DNA from: Acholeplasmataceae bacterium UBA2284
Lineage (GTDB): Bacteria > Bacillota_I > Bacilli_A > Acholeplasmatales > Acholeplasmataceae
Length of the DNA: 64,000 bases
Direction of reading: 5' to 3'
NCBI GenBank assembly: GCA_002345705.1
Contig: DDWO01000001.1
Span: 1-64,000, forward strand
A program made the position numbers and the translations under genes. This document shows, piece after piece, positions 35,312-42,799 of this stretch (its first letter is position 1; each line of letters begins with the position of its first letter). The notes under the pieces are model-generated. The model had not been told where the DNA came from. It made no database searches and saw only the letters and a program-made list of their open reading frames with translations.

Positions 35312-36395
35312 GTTGATTCCCCTCTCTTAATTTTTCTAAACCTATTTTAGTTTTTATTCCAAATGGTCCATCACGTAGCATACTTAATTGCTTTTCATAA
35401 TGTTCAATAAGTTCTTTTTCATTTGGATGGTTCTTCCCAAGATTACTAGATACATAAAGTCCAGTTAAATATCCTTCCATCATTGCTGAACTTGCTTCTT
35501 CGATACCAACTGCATCACCACATACAAAAATATTAGGAATACTTGTTTGTAGGTGTTCATCAATAACTGGAACAAACCCTCCAAGTTCATTAATATATTT
35601 AGTTTCTGCGTTGACCATCGATAAGAGTTGATGCATGGGTGAAAGTCCAACTGAGATGCATAATGCATCTAAGCTCATAAATTGACTTGTATTTGGGATT
35701 TCATTCCACTTTTCATCTAATGATACGATTTCTATTTGTTCGATTGAATCTTTACCAATCGCTCTTTTTACAGTTGTAGAGGTTAAAATTGGTATTCCTA
35801 ATCTTCTAATTTTTGAGGCATGAACCTTATAGCCACCAATAGTTGGTGCTGCTTCAATAATCGCCTTGACCTTAACTCCTGCTTGAAGTAATTGATAGCT
35901 AACGATTAATCCGATATTACCACTACCAACCATCACAATCTCTGAGCCTGGTAAAACACCATAGCTATTCATTAAGGTTTGAACAGCACCAGCACCGTAA
36001 ATACCTGGTAAATCATTGTTTTCAAAGGCTAGGAATTTCTCACTAGCACCAGTAGCAACGATTATTGCTTTTGCTTGATATCTAAGATACTCATTATTGT
36101 CATATGTTGTAACAACATGATCAGGATAAAGTCCTGTCACTGTTGTATTTGACTTAATTTCAAGATTATCAAAAGAATCTAAATCACTAATTAATTTTTT
36201 AGCAATATCAAAGCCTCTTGTCTTTGCATACTGTGCCTTAGAACCGAAAAATTTATGTGTCTGTTTAACGAGTTGTCCACCTAAATTAGGGCTACGATCA
36301 ATTAATAAAACATCGATTCCAGCCTCCAAGGCTGTCTTTGCTGCACAAAGACCAGATGGTCCACCACCAATGATAATTAAATCTTTACGAATCAT
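35301..36395 (-). CDS. FAD/NAD(P)-binding subunit of the dehydrogenase complex
   Basis: A 364-residue pyridine nucleotide-disulfide oxidoreductase-like protein, close to the central part of sarcosine-oxidase alpha, HcnB or PDH1 alpha. FAD fold: LIIIGGGPSGLCAAKTAL. Second dinucleotide fold: IVMVGSGNIGLIVSYQLL. C-terminal FAD contact: NIFVCGDAVGIEEAS. No redox-active CxxC pair is seen, as in that family. The 2Fe-2S domain that is often fused at its N-terminus is encoded separately just upstream (4-base overlap). Confidence 0.88.
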   Translation of the reverse strand: MIRKDLIIIGGGPSGLCAAKTALEAGIDVLLIDRSPNLGGQLVKQTHKFFGSKAQYAKTRGFDIAKKLISDLDSFDNLEIKSNTTVTGLYPDHVVTTYDNNEYLRYQAKAIIVATGASEKFLAFENNDLPGIYGAGAVQTLMNSYGVLPGSEIVMVGSGNIGLIVSYQLLQAGVKVKAIIEAAPTIGGYKVHASKIRRLGIPILTSTTVKRAIGKDSIEQIEIVSLDEKWNEIPNTSQFMSLDALCISVGLSPMHQLLSMVNAETKYINELGGFVPVIDEHLQTSIPNIFVCGDAVGIEEASSAMMEGYLTGLYVSSNLGKNHPNEKELIEHYEKQLSMLRDGPFGIKTKIGLEKLREGNQHAK

Positions 36396-36697
36396 TTGAC
36401 TACCCCCTTATTGGTCTGTCTTTCAACAACCATGTTTTCTTCAAGAGGGGTAATACATGTTCTAACGTTTGGAACTCCATTTACTATCATGTTACAGGAT
36501 GCACAATTACCAATTGCACAATAAAAACCGCGTGGGCGGTGTTCCTTAATGCTATAGCTAAGTGTTTTGATTCCAAGTGCGTGAAGTGCTGAAGCTATGG
36601 TATCACCCTCGATACCCTTAACTTTTTCACCTTCAAAAATAAAGAAAATCTCTTCCTTTTTCGGGAAAGTTAAAATCGGATGTTTTTCGATTCGCAT
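36392..36697 (-). CDS. [2Fe-2S] subunit of the dehydrogenase complex
   Basis: A 101-residue protein matching the N-terminal domain of sarcosine oxidase alpha and HcnA. Cysteines FYCAIGNCASC and a fourth in VRTC bind a plant-type [2Fe-2S] cluster. First gene of the leftward operon: 2Fe-2S, FAD/NAD, 4Fe-4S, BFD, FAD catalytic, P5C dehydrogenase. AAAGGAAACGAAC precedes the ATG. The promoter and two candidate operators lie directly upstream. Confidence 0.87.
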   Translation of the reverse strand: MRIEKHPILTFPKKEEIFFIFEGEKVKGIEGDTIASALHALGIKTLSYSIKEHRPRGFYCAIGNCASCNMIVNGVPNVRTCITPLEENMVVERQTNKGVVK

Positions 36698-36735
36698 GTT
36701 CGTTTCCTTTGTCTTTTTTCTTGTTTGTTGATTTT

Positions 36736-36763
36736 ATTTTATCACATATTTATGTGATATCAA
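36736..36763 (-). promoter_or_regulatory. Promoter of the proline-type dehydrogenase operon
   Basis: Minus strand: TTGATA (36763-36758), 16 bases, TAAAAT (36741-36736). The spacer is almost entirely an inverted repeat. Confidence 0.65.
36741..36758. promoter_or_regulatory. Palindromic operator inside the promoter
   Basis: ATCACATA-TT-TATGTGAT, 8-bp arms and a 2-base centre, fills the space between -35 and -10. A bound regulator would block RNA polymerase. No regulator gene is adjacent, so the binding protein is unknown. Confidence 0.6.
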
Positions 36764-36775
36764 AGGCTATATGAA

Positions 36776-36788
36776 AAAACGCTTACAT
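36776..36788 (-). promoter_or_regulatory. Shared motif upstream of the proline-type promoter
   Basis: Minus-strand ATGTAAGCGTTTT, identical over 13 bases to 22335-22347. Here it lies 12 bases upstream of the -35 element, an activator-type position. Confidence 0.5.
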
Positions 36789-36834
36789 TTTTATTATTAT
36801 CCATATTGTTTATGAAATGGCGGGGTAATAAATT

Positions 36835-36865
36835 AAAAAATGAGCAAGTTTTATGCTCATTTTTG
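36835..36865 (-). terminator. Terminator downstream of the HAD-RibBA-RibD operon
   Basis: AAAATGAGCA-agtttta-TGCTCATTTT with A-run before and T-run after, ten bases past the stop of the HAD gene. It can work in both directions. Confidence 0.8.
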
Positions 36866-36874
36866 TTGGTTTTT

Positions 36875-37531
36875 TTAAAATAAATTCATCAGTTCTTTAA
36901 TGTCTTGAATTTGTAAATTCGCTTTTTCTAATTCCTTTGAAGTACCATATCCATAGGAACATCCAATGGTCAATGCTTGATTATAAATACCTGTTTCAAT
37001 ATCTAAATCTCTATCACCAATAACGATAATATCCTTAGGTAAGGATTGGATAACTCGCTCAAGAATATATTTCTTTGGTATAAAGCTATACATCTCAGAA
37101 CAAAGCATCATATCGAATATTTCACAAAGATTAAATGATTTATCCATAGCATTCATGTAATAGGTTTTCGAGTTGGACAGATAGACCAAATTGTATCCTT
37201 TGTTTTTTAAATATTTCAAGGTCTCTAATGCATAAGGATATAAAACTGCTTCATTATTTTGAATGCTTTCTTCCATGCTTTTCGATATCATTGGACTGAC
37301 AATATCAATAACTTCCTTTGTAAGCTTGGGTTCAAAGCCTTCCCACATTTCCTTTGGATTTTTACCTAGAAATGTATGAATTTCTTCATCCTTCCAATCC
37401 TTTTTTAAAGCGTATTTATGATCAACGAGATATTGATATGCTTTAAGAAAGGCTTTTTTGTATATTTTCATACTGTCATGGAGTGTCCCATCCCAGTCAA
37501 AAACGATTGTTTTAATTTGACTTAAATCCAT
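36875..37531 (-). CDS. HAD phosphatase in a riboflavin-type operon
   Basis: A 218-residue HAD hydrolase. Motif I is VFDWDGTLHDS (nucleophile Asp near 12), motif II is the YLSNSKTYY stretch, motif III a lysine in PKKYILERV, motif IV IVIGDRDLDIETG. Helical cap at about 20-90. It is 22 bases after ribBA. In riboflavin synthesis the phosphate of 5-amino-6-ribitylamino-uracil 5'-phosphate is removed by HAD enzymes (YcsE, YitU in Bacillus), so this gene may supply that step. Phosphoglycolate phosphatase is the alternative general call. Confidence 0.83.
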   Translation of the reverse strand: MDLSQIKTIVFDWDGTLHDSMKIYKKAFLKAYQYLVDHKYALKKDWKDEEIHTFLGKNPKEMWEGFEPKLTKEVIDIVSPMISKSMEESIQNNEAVLYPYALETLKYLKNKGYNLVYLSNSKTYYMNAMDKSFNLCEIFDMMLCSEMYSFIPKKYILERVIQSLPKDIIVIGDRDLDIETGIYNQALTIGCSYGYGTSKELEKANLQIQDIKELMNLF

Positions 37532-37553
37532 ATCATCACCTCTTGAATCAAAG

Positions 37554-38744
37554 CTATTCCTTAAATTTAAGAATATGACCCATTTTTTCTTTTTTCGTTT
37601 TCATGTATTCAACATTTCTTTCATTATGATTGAGTTGAATTGGTTCTCTATTGGTGATTTCTATTCCATGACCTGATAGTCCAGTTAATTTAAGAGGATT
37701 ATTTGTCATTAATCTAACCTTAGTAACCCCTAAATCCGATAGAATCTGAGCACCAATTCCATAATCTCTTAGGTCTTCATCAAATCCTAATGCTAGGTTT
37801 GCTTCTACTGTATCAAGTCCTTGATCTTGAAGGCCATACGCTTTTATTTTATTGATTAAACCGATGCCTCTACCCTCTTGTCTCATATATAGTAAAATGC
37901 CTTTACCTTCTTGTTCAATTTTATCAAGTGCAGCATCTAATTGCTCACCACAATCACATTTAAGTGACCCAAATGCATCTCCTGTTAAACATTCAGAGTG
38001 GACTCTGACAAGGACTTCATCGCCTGGTTTTATATCACCTTTAACAAGTGCGACATGATGCTCACCATTTAAAGCATTTTCAAATCCAACCATTCTAAAT
38101 TCCCCATGAGATGTAGGTAGATTGGCTTCAGCAGCACGTTTGATTAGTGATGCATCCTTCTTACGGTATTCAATTAAGGATGCAATTGATATAACCTTAA
38201 GATTATATTTTTGTGCAAATCCTAGTATTTGATCAAGCTTTGCCATTTTCCCATTTTCACAAATGAGCTCAGTTGTAACACCAGCTGGAAATAAACCTGC
38301 TAAAGATGCCAAATCAAATGCTGCTTCAGGATGACCAGCTCTTTTTAAGACTCCACCTTTTCTAGAAATGACTGGATAAATATATCCAAAGTTTGTGAAA
38401 TCAGATGGTAATGATCTAGGATTTGAAATGGCTTGAATTGTATTCATGATTTCAACAGATTTTGATTTATTTCCTGCTTTCATTCCGACAGTTTCTTTTT
38501 GAATTGAACTGATTGAGCGTTGATAGGATGCTAAGATGTTTAATTCATCAAAACGATTTTTTTCTGCAACAACAGAAATATATCCTCTTGCGTTATTCAA
38601 AAGAAAGTCTATCGATTTTAAATCTATTTTTTCAGCTGCCATAATGACTTCACCGACATTATCTTCTTCATCGTCATCTACAACAACTACCATTTCACTA
38701 TTTTTTATTGCTAAGATTGCTTCTTCAATTGTATTAAATTTCAT
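37554..38744 (-). CDS. ribBA: RibBA with degenerate DHBP synthase half and intact GTP cyclohydrolase II
   Basis: A 396-residue fusion of normal length. The C-terminal GTP cyclohydrolase II half (about 205-396) is intact: zinc cysteines C252, C263 and C265, [10 protein letters not shown], and the TNNPLKL block. The N-terminal DHBP synthase half keeps the fold but has lost its signature. Residues 23-32 read [10 protein letters not shown] instead of the family DDEDRENEGD, so the metal-binding and catalytic acids and Arg are changed. The conserved Cys of RGLIC is S57, the His of PGHIFPL is Y121, and the TGISAxxR block is absent. It probably makes the first pyrimidine of riboflavin synthesis but not DHBP. 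AAGGAGATAACATAT precedes the ATG. Confidence 0.9.
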   Translation of the reverse strand: MKFNTIEEAILAIKNSEMVVVVDDDEEDNVGEVIMAAEKIDLKSIDFLLNNARGYISVVAEKNRFDELNILASYQRSISSIQKETVGMKAGNKSKSVEIMNTIQAISNPRSLPSDFTNFGYIYPVISRKGGVLKRAGHPEAAFDLASLAGLFPAGVTTELICENGKMAKLDQILGFAQKYNLKVISIASLIEYRKKDASLIKRAAEANLPTSHGEFRMVGFENALNGEHHVALVKGDIKPGDEVLVRVHSECLTGDAFGSLKCDCGEQLDAALDKIEQEGKGILLYMRQEGRGIGLINKIKAYGLQDQGLDTVEANLALGFDEDLRDYGIGAQILSDLGVTKVRLMTNNPLKLTGLSGHGIEITNREPIQLNHNERNVEYMKTKKEKMGHILKFKE

Positions 38745-38763
38745 ATATGTTATCTCCTTATGT

Positions 38764-39852
38764 TTACCTTGTAAAATTTCCTTCGATCATTATATCTTCA
38801 TCAAAATAATGATATTTGATTTGAGTTAAGGAAATCGCATCCCTCATCAGATCAATTCCACTTCCTCCGACAGGAGTTAGTGCATCTTTTCCACCAATCA
38901 TTTTTGGTGCTATAAAGACAAATGCTTTATCGATAATATTGGATAACAGCGCTTGCCCTAATAAATAGGATCCACCTTCAATTAAAATACTATCGATATT
39001 CATGGCTCCTAAATCAGTTAATAAATCGTTTAAATCTATATTCGGATTTGCTTTTTTCAATATGACTTCAACATGAAGTTCCTTTAGCTTTTTAACTTTT
39101 CTTTCGTCACTATCTAATCCAGTAACAATTATTGTTCTTGTCTCTTTTGCAGTTTCTATAACTTTAGAAGCTAGGGGAATTTCTAGCTTTGAATCAATGA
39201 TTATTCGTATTGGATTTCTAGATGGTACATCTCTTCTAGTGTCTAGGCTAGGGTTATCAGCAATGACGGTACCTACACCTATCATAATTGCCATATATTG
39301 ATTTCTTAGGTCATGAACAAATGCTCTTGATTTTTGATTCGTGATCCATTTAGAATCTCTAGTCTTTGTTGCTAACTTGCCATCTAGTGTCATTGCATAT
39401 TTCATTGCAACATATGGCTTTTTCGTTTGAATGTATTTTAAAAATATTTCATTTTGTGCCTTTGTTTCACTTTCGAGAATTCCCGATTCAACTTCGATTC
39501 CAGCATCCTCTAAAAGCTTAACACCTCTACTATTTACTAAAGGATTTGGATCAAGTTGACTAATAAATACTCGTTTAATCTTTTTCTCAATGATTTTTAA
39601 GGCACATGGAGGTGTTTTTCCATAATGTGAGCAAGGTTCAAGTGTTACATACATATCTGCACCAGTAACATCCTCAGTTGCATTTAAAAATGCATTGACC
39701 TCTGCATGAGCTTGACCAAAGCACTCGTGATAGCCTTCACCAATGATTTTTCCATTTTTAACGATAACCGCACCTACCAATGGGTTCGGATTAACAAATC
39801 CTTTTCCCCTGTCAGCGAGTTCAATCGCTCTTTTCATATATTTTTCTTCCAT
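38764..39852 (-). CDS. ribD: Riboflavin-type deaminase/reductase RibD
   Basis: A 362-residue bifunctional enzyme. ATG 39852 follows AAGGAGAATAAA and sits one base after the ohrR stop. The deaminase half has the zinc motifs HAEVNA and [11 protein letters not shown]; the reductase half has MTLDGKLAT, the DNPSLDTR block and [12 protein letters not shown]. It converts diaminohydroxyphosphoribosylaminopyrimidine to 5-amino-6-ribitylamino-uracil phosphate with NADPH. Both halves look functional, in contrast to the DHBP synthase half of the next gene. Confidence 0.93.
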   Translation of the reverse strand: MEEKYMKRAIELADRGKGFVNPNPLVGAVIVKNGKIIGEGYHECFGQAHAEVNAFLNATEDVTGADMYVTLEPCSHYGKTPPCALKIIEKKIKRVFISQLDPNPLVNSRGVKLLEDAGIEVESGILESETKAQNEIFLKYIQTKKPYVAMKYAMTLDGKLATKTRDSKWITNQKSRAFVHDLRNQYMAIMIGVGTVIADNPSLDTRRDVPSRNPIRIIIDSKLEIPLASKVIETAKETRTIIVTGLDSDERKVKKLKELHVEVILKKANPNIDLNDLLTDLGAMNIDSILIEGGSYLLGQALLSNIIDKAFVFIAPKMIGGKDALTPVGGSGIDLMRDAISLTQIKYHYFDEDIMIEGNFTR

Positions 39853-39853
39853 T

Positions 39854-40303
39854 TTATTCTCCTTGGCCATCTACTTTTTCACATGCTTTATTTTTGTTAT
39901 TTAGTTTTGATAGTATTTCATGTAATTTCATAGCATCCTCAATCTCTAAATCAACACATTTGAAAAGCTCAAATGGAACATGCTTCGCTTCATCAGATAG
40001 TTTTCTCCCTTGCTCAGTCAAATCAATCCAAACCTTTCTCTCATCCTTTGAATCTCTTGTACGTTTAATTCTTCCATCATGCTCGAGTTTTTTTAAAAGT
40101 GGTGTCAGTGTTCCTGAGTCAAGACTTAGTCTTTGACCAAGATCAGACACCATTTGATGATCTTCTTCCCATAGCGCTATCATCGTAATGTATTGTGTAT
40201 AGGTTAGACCTAATGGATCTAACAAGTCCTTATAAAGCTTAATCACATTTCTAGAATTCGCGTAGAGAAGAAAGCATAACTGATCGTTTAGCTTCCATTC
40301 CAT
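39854..40303 (-). CDS. ohrR: OhrR-type MarR peroxide-sensing repressor
   Basis: A 149-residue MarR protein with the OhrR signature LNDQLCFLLYANSRNVIKLY, in which C10 is the reactive cysteine, followed by LGLTYTQYITMIALWE containing the Tyr that contacts the cysteine. The winged helix is SLDSGTLTPLLKKLEHDG. OhrR is released from DNA when C10 is oxidised by organic hydroperoxide. No second conserved cysteine of the Xanthomonas type is clear, although C-terminal cysteines exist. It lies between gpx and ribD with gaps of 1-2 bases, so it probably represses its own operon, including the pyrimidine genes. Confidence 0.9.
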   Translation of the reverse strand: MEWKLNDQLCFLLYANSRNVIKLYKDLLDPLGLTYTQYITMIALWEEDHQMVSDLGQRLSLDSGTLTPLLKKLEHDGRIKRTRDSKDERKVWIDLTEQGRKLSDEAKHVPFELFKCVDLEIEDAMKLHEILSKLNNKNKACEKVDGQGE

Positions 40304-40305
40304 AA

Positions 40306-40812
40306 TTATAAAGCTCCCTCGATATACTTGCTAATGTCTTTTGGTAAGAATTTAGGTCCGAATCGGTAAATAACGTTACCTTCTCTATCAACCAAGAACT
40401 TGGTAAAGTTCCATTTGATTGTTGTTGATTTAGACTTTGTGTCTTGAGTAGCAGATTCTTGAAAATCAACCTTTTTAATTTCTCTCATGTATTTATATAA
40501 AACATGTGCACCTTTACCATTCACGTTAATCTTTGCAAAGGTTTTAAATTTTGTTCCAAACTTAAGCTGGCAAAAGCTAGCAAGCTCTTCATTCGTTCCA
40601 GGAGCTTGACCCATAAATTGGTTGCAAGGAAAATCTAAAACTTCAAATCCCTTGTCCTTATAGGTTTCATATAGCTTTTCTAATCCTTCATATTGTGGGG
40701 TTAATCCACACTTTGTTGCTGTATTTACGATTAAGAGTACCTTACCCTTGTACTCACTTAAAGACATTTCCTTTTGATCTACTGTTTGAACTGAAAATTG
40801 ATATACGCTCAT
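40306..40812 (-). CDS. Glutathione peroxidase family, Cys-type
   Basis: A 168-residue thioredoxin-fold peroxidase. The peroxidatic cysteine is C35 in NTATKCGLTPQ, the Gln is in FPCNQFMGQAPG and the Trp/Asn region is TTIKWNFTKFLV. C63 (FPCNQ) is the usual conserved second cysteine; bacterial Cys-type members generally use thioredoxin and reduce lipid or organic peroxides. AAAAGGAGAAAATCAA precedes the ATG. First gene of the operon gpx, ohrR, ribD, ribBA, HAD phosphatase. The upstream region has two candidate OhrR boxes. Confidence 0.92.
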   Translation of the reverse strand: MSVYQFSVQTVDQKEMSLSEYKGKVLLIVNTATKCGLTPQYEGLEKLYETYKDKGFEVLDFPCNQFMGQAPGTNEELASFCQLKFGTKFKTFAKINVNGKGAHVLYKYMREIKKVDFQESATQDTKSKSTTIKWNFTKFLVDREGNVIYRFGPKFLPKDISKYIEGAL

Positions 40813-40830
40813 TTGATTTTCTCCTTTTAT

Positions 40831-40889
40831 ATTGTATCCAATTTAATTTTATCACATATTATATTTTACACAACTAAATTGCATTCAAT
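40831..40889. promoter_or_regulatory. Two OhrR-like boxes around the gpx promoter
   Basis: ATTG-N4-CAAT occurs at 40831-40842 (spacer TATC) and 40878-40889 (spacer CATT). The core resembles the ATTGTATACAAT centre of known Bacillus OhrR operators. Minus-strand TATAAT at 40863-40858 lies between them, so one box flanks each side of the start region. Confidence 0.5.
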
Positions 40890-40902
40890 ATTTTAATAAC
40901 GA

Positions 40903-40929
40903 ATAAAAAAATATGCAATTGCTTGCATA
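40903..40929 (-). terminator. Terminator downstream of the channel-like gene
   Basis: TATGCAA-ttgc-TTGCATA preceded by an A-run on the plus strand, giving stem plus T-run on the minus strand. Confidence 0.75.
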
Positions 40930-40935
40930 CTTTGA

Positions 40936-42750
40936 TTAGATCTTCATTAAAATGAGTGAGTCTTCTTCCTGAATCACAATTTCTTCCTTTAAATGTAGGT
41001 CACCTTCAATAATTATTAACTGTTTCTTTTTATAATAACCTATCAACATCATTTCTTTATTGAATGTGTGATAAATAGATTCAATCAATTGTTTCTTTGA
41101 TTGAAATACCAATGGGAATTTCTCATTTATAATAAAACCTGCATTTTCTATAATGATAGCCTGACTATCCACATTATTCGCGTTTGGTGCTATGGTCAAT
41201 AAATCTTCATAAAAGAGTGAAGTCTCATTGAATAATGCTAGCTTGCTGAGTAATAAAGAAATGATTTTATTGCTTATTATCGTATTTTTAATGGAGAAGC
41301 CCTTCACAATTGGATCATTTTTAGGATTCAAAAGTTCTACAATAATATGGACATTTGGATTTGTCAAATGGCCTTCAAGATAAATCAAATTATTAATTAC
41401 ATTGGCATCTAGTGAATCCTCATCTTGAACCTCATCACTTAATAGTAGAATGGTTGTGTTTGAATTTTTTGAGTTCACTTCATCAACAAACGCTTCAAGT
41501 TCATTTTCATCCATCCAGGTTGCTTTAAATTTTGATGCATGAATCACTTCATATTGACGAAATGAATCCAGTATAAAGCTTAGCTTGTTATTCTTGCCAA
41601 AGATAAATACCTCGAGCTGATGAGATTCTGAAAACTTGCGCTTTTTCAGGGTAATAGGCTTAAACTCATGATTTGATTTTTTATTTTTAATTGCGTTATT
41701 AAGGGATAATACGAATAATCCTTTAGGACTTCTTGCTAGAGGAACAACATGTGAGTACTCCTTAAGAGCAAGATCAAAATCAACATTTTCTAGCAAATAT
41801 ACCTCTGACCCTTGAAACGAAAATAAAGATAAATAAACATCTTCAATACGATTTTCAATAAGTGTTTGTGCAATAATTTGACCTAGTCTCTTATCAAAGC
41901 ATATTGGCATAATTGCATGCTCATGAAGTTGCTCGACAACTCTTGATAGGGTTGTAATTTTTTCTTTGGTTTCGATATGCTTAATTTCGACAACAATAGG
42001 TGGTTTATACTGAAACTCAAGTGGCCCAAGAGATAAAATAGTTTTGATTACAAATAGATCACTCTTTGACATATTTTTTGTAACATGCTCATGCTGATCT
42101 GGATTCATAATAAGGATTGCTTTTGCATTGGTGATTGAAATATCATCTAAATCAGATTTTAAGAGTGGATCTCCTCTTTTTACAAGGACATTCATTTTAC
42201 CTATATCAACGACACCTTTGATTTTGTCAATTGCATTAACGATTTGTTTTTCTGCATACTGCTTATCAATCTCAGCAAGAATCATTACAGTTACTTCTTT
42301 TGATTCTACAAACAGCAAATCTGAGACAAGTTCTGGAACTTTTGAATTCCAATTGAGAATGACAATGTGTTGATCTAAATGAATTTTTCCTGAACCTGAA
42401 TTTTTCTTTTGAATATAATCTTTAATCGCATTGGTTGTTAAAGCGATAATCGTCCCTGAGAAAAGTATTAATCCTGTGATTAAGACAACCACAGATAAAG
42501 CTAGGGTCTGAGGGTTTTCAATATCAAGGATTGCATTTGGTGTTAGCATCCATTTGACTGAACCATTCGCAAACGCGTCAATAAATGAAGTATATGTATC
42601 ATCAATGGATAATGCAATCAATGCAGAAATAGATAAAATAACCAAATTGATAAAAATCATCAACATGATGATATAGATCAATGGTCTTTTGTAAGTCTTG
42701 ATACTGATTAAACTTTTAGCTCGTGCAATACGATCTTTGATTTTACCCAA
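40936..42750 (-). CDS. CASTOR/POLLUX-type ion-channel family membrane protein
   Basis: About 604 residues. Two membrane helices lie near the N-terminus (about 20-50 and 85-110), followed by a large cytosolic region with RCK-like Rossmann parts: HIVILNWNSKVPELVSDLL, then AILIMNPDQHEHVTKNMSKSD, then the family block DKRLGQIIAQTLIENRIEDVYLSL (shown in part). The family includes plant CASTOR/POLLUX calcium or potassium channels and bacterial relatives of unknown physiology. The start is uncertain: a TTG at 42750 has GAGGTGA upstream, while the ATG at 42774 lies on a TATAAT promoter element without a site. The filter sequence typical of potassium channels (TVGYG) is not present. Confidence 0.8.
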   Translation of the reverse strand: MGKIKDRIARAKSLISIKTYKRPLIYIIMLMIFINLVILSISALIALSIDDTYTSFIDAFANGSVKWMLTPNAILDIENPQTLALSVVVLITGLILFSGTIIALTTNAIKDYIQKKNSGSGKIHLDQHIVILNWNSKVPELVSDLLFVESKEVTVMILAEIDKQYAEKQIVNAIDKIKGVVDIGKMNVLVKRGDPLLKSDLDDISITNAKAILIMNPDQHEHVTKNMSKSDLFVIKTILSLGPLEFQYKPPIVVEIKHIETKEKITTLSRVVEQLHEHAIMPICFDKRLGQIIAQTLIENRIEDVYLSLFSFQGSEVYLLENVDFDLALKEYSHVVPLARSPKGLFVLSLNNAIKNKKSNHEFKPITLKKRKFSESHQLEVFIFGKNNKLSFILDSFRQYEVIHASKFKATWMDENELEAFVDEVNSKNSNTTILLLSDEVQDEDSLDANVINNLIYLEGHLTNPNVHIIVELLNPKNDPIVKGFSIKNTIISNKIISLLLSKLALFNETSLFYEDLLTIAPNANNVDSQAIIIENAGFIINEKFPLVFQSKKQLIESIYHTFNKEMMLIGYYKKKQLIIIEGDLHLKEEIVIQEEDSLILMKI

Positions 42751-42772
42751 AAAAATCACCTCAATTACTATC

Positions 42773-42799
42773 ATTATATCTAAATATTTCTAATTTCAA
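42773..42799 (-). promoter_or_regulatory. Promoter of the channel-like gene
   Basis: Minus-strand TTGAAA, about 15 bases, TATAAT, directly before the predicted TTG start; it overlaps the end of the CotH-family gene. The short spacer lowers confidence. Confidence 0.4.
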
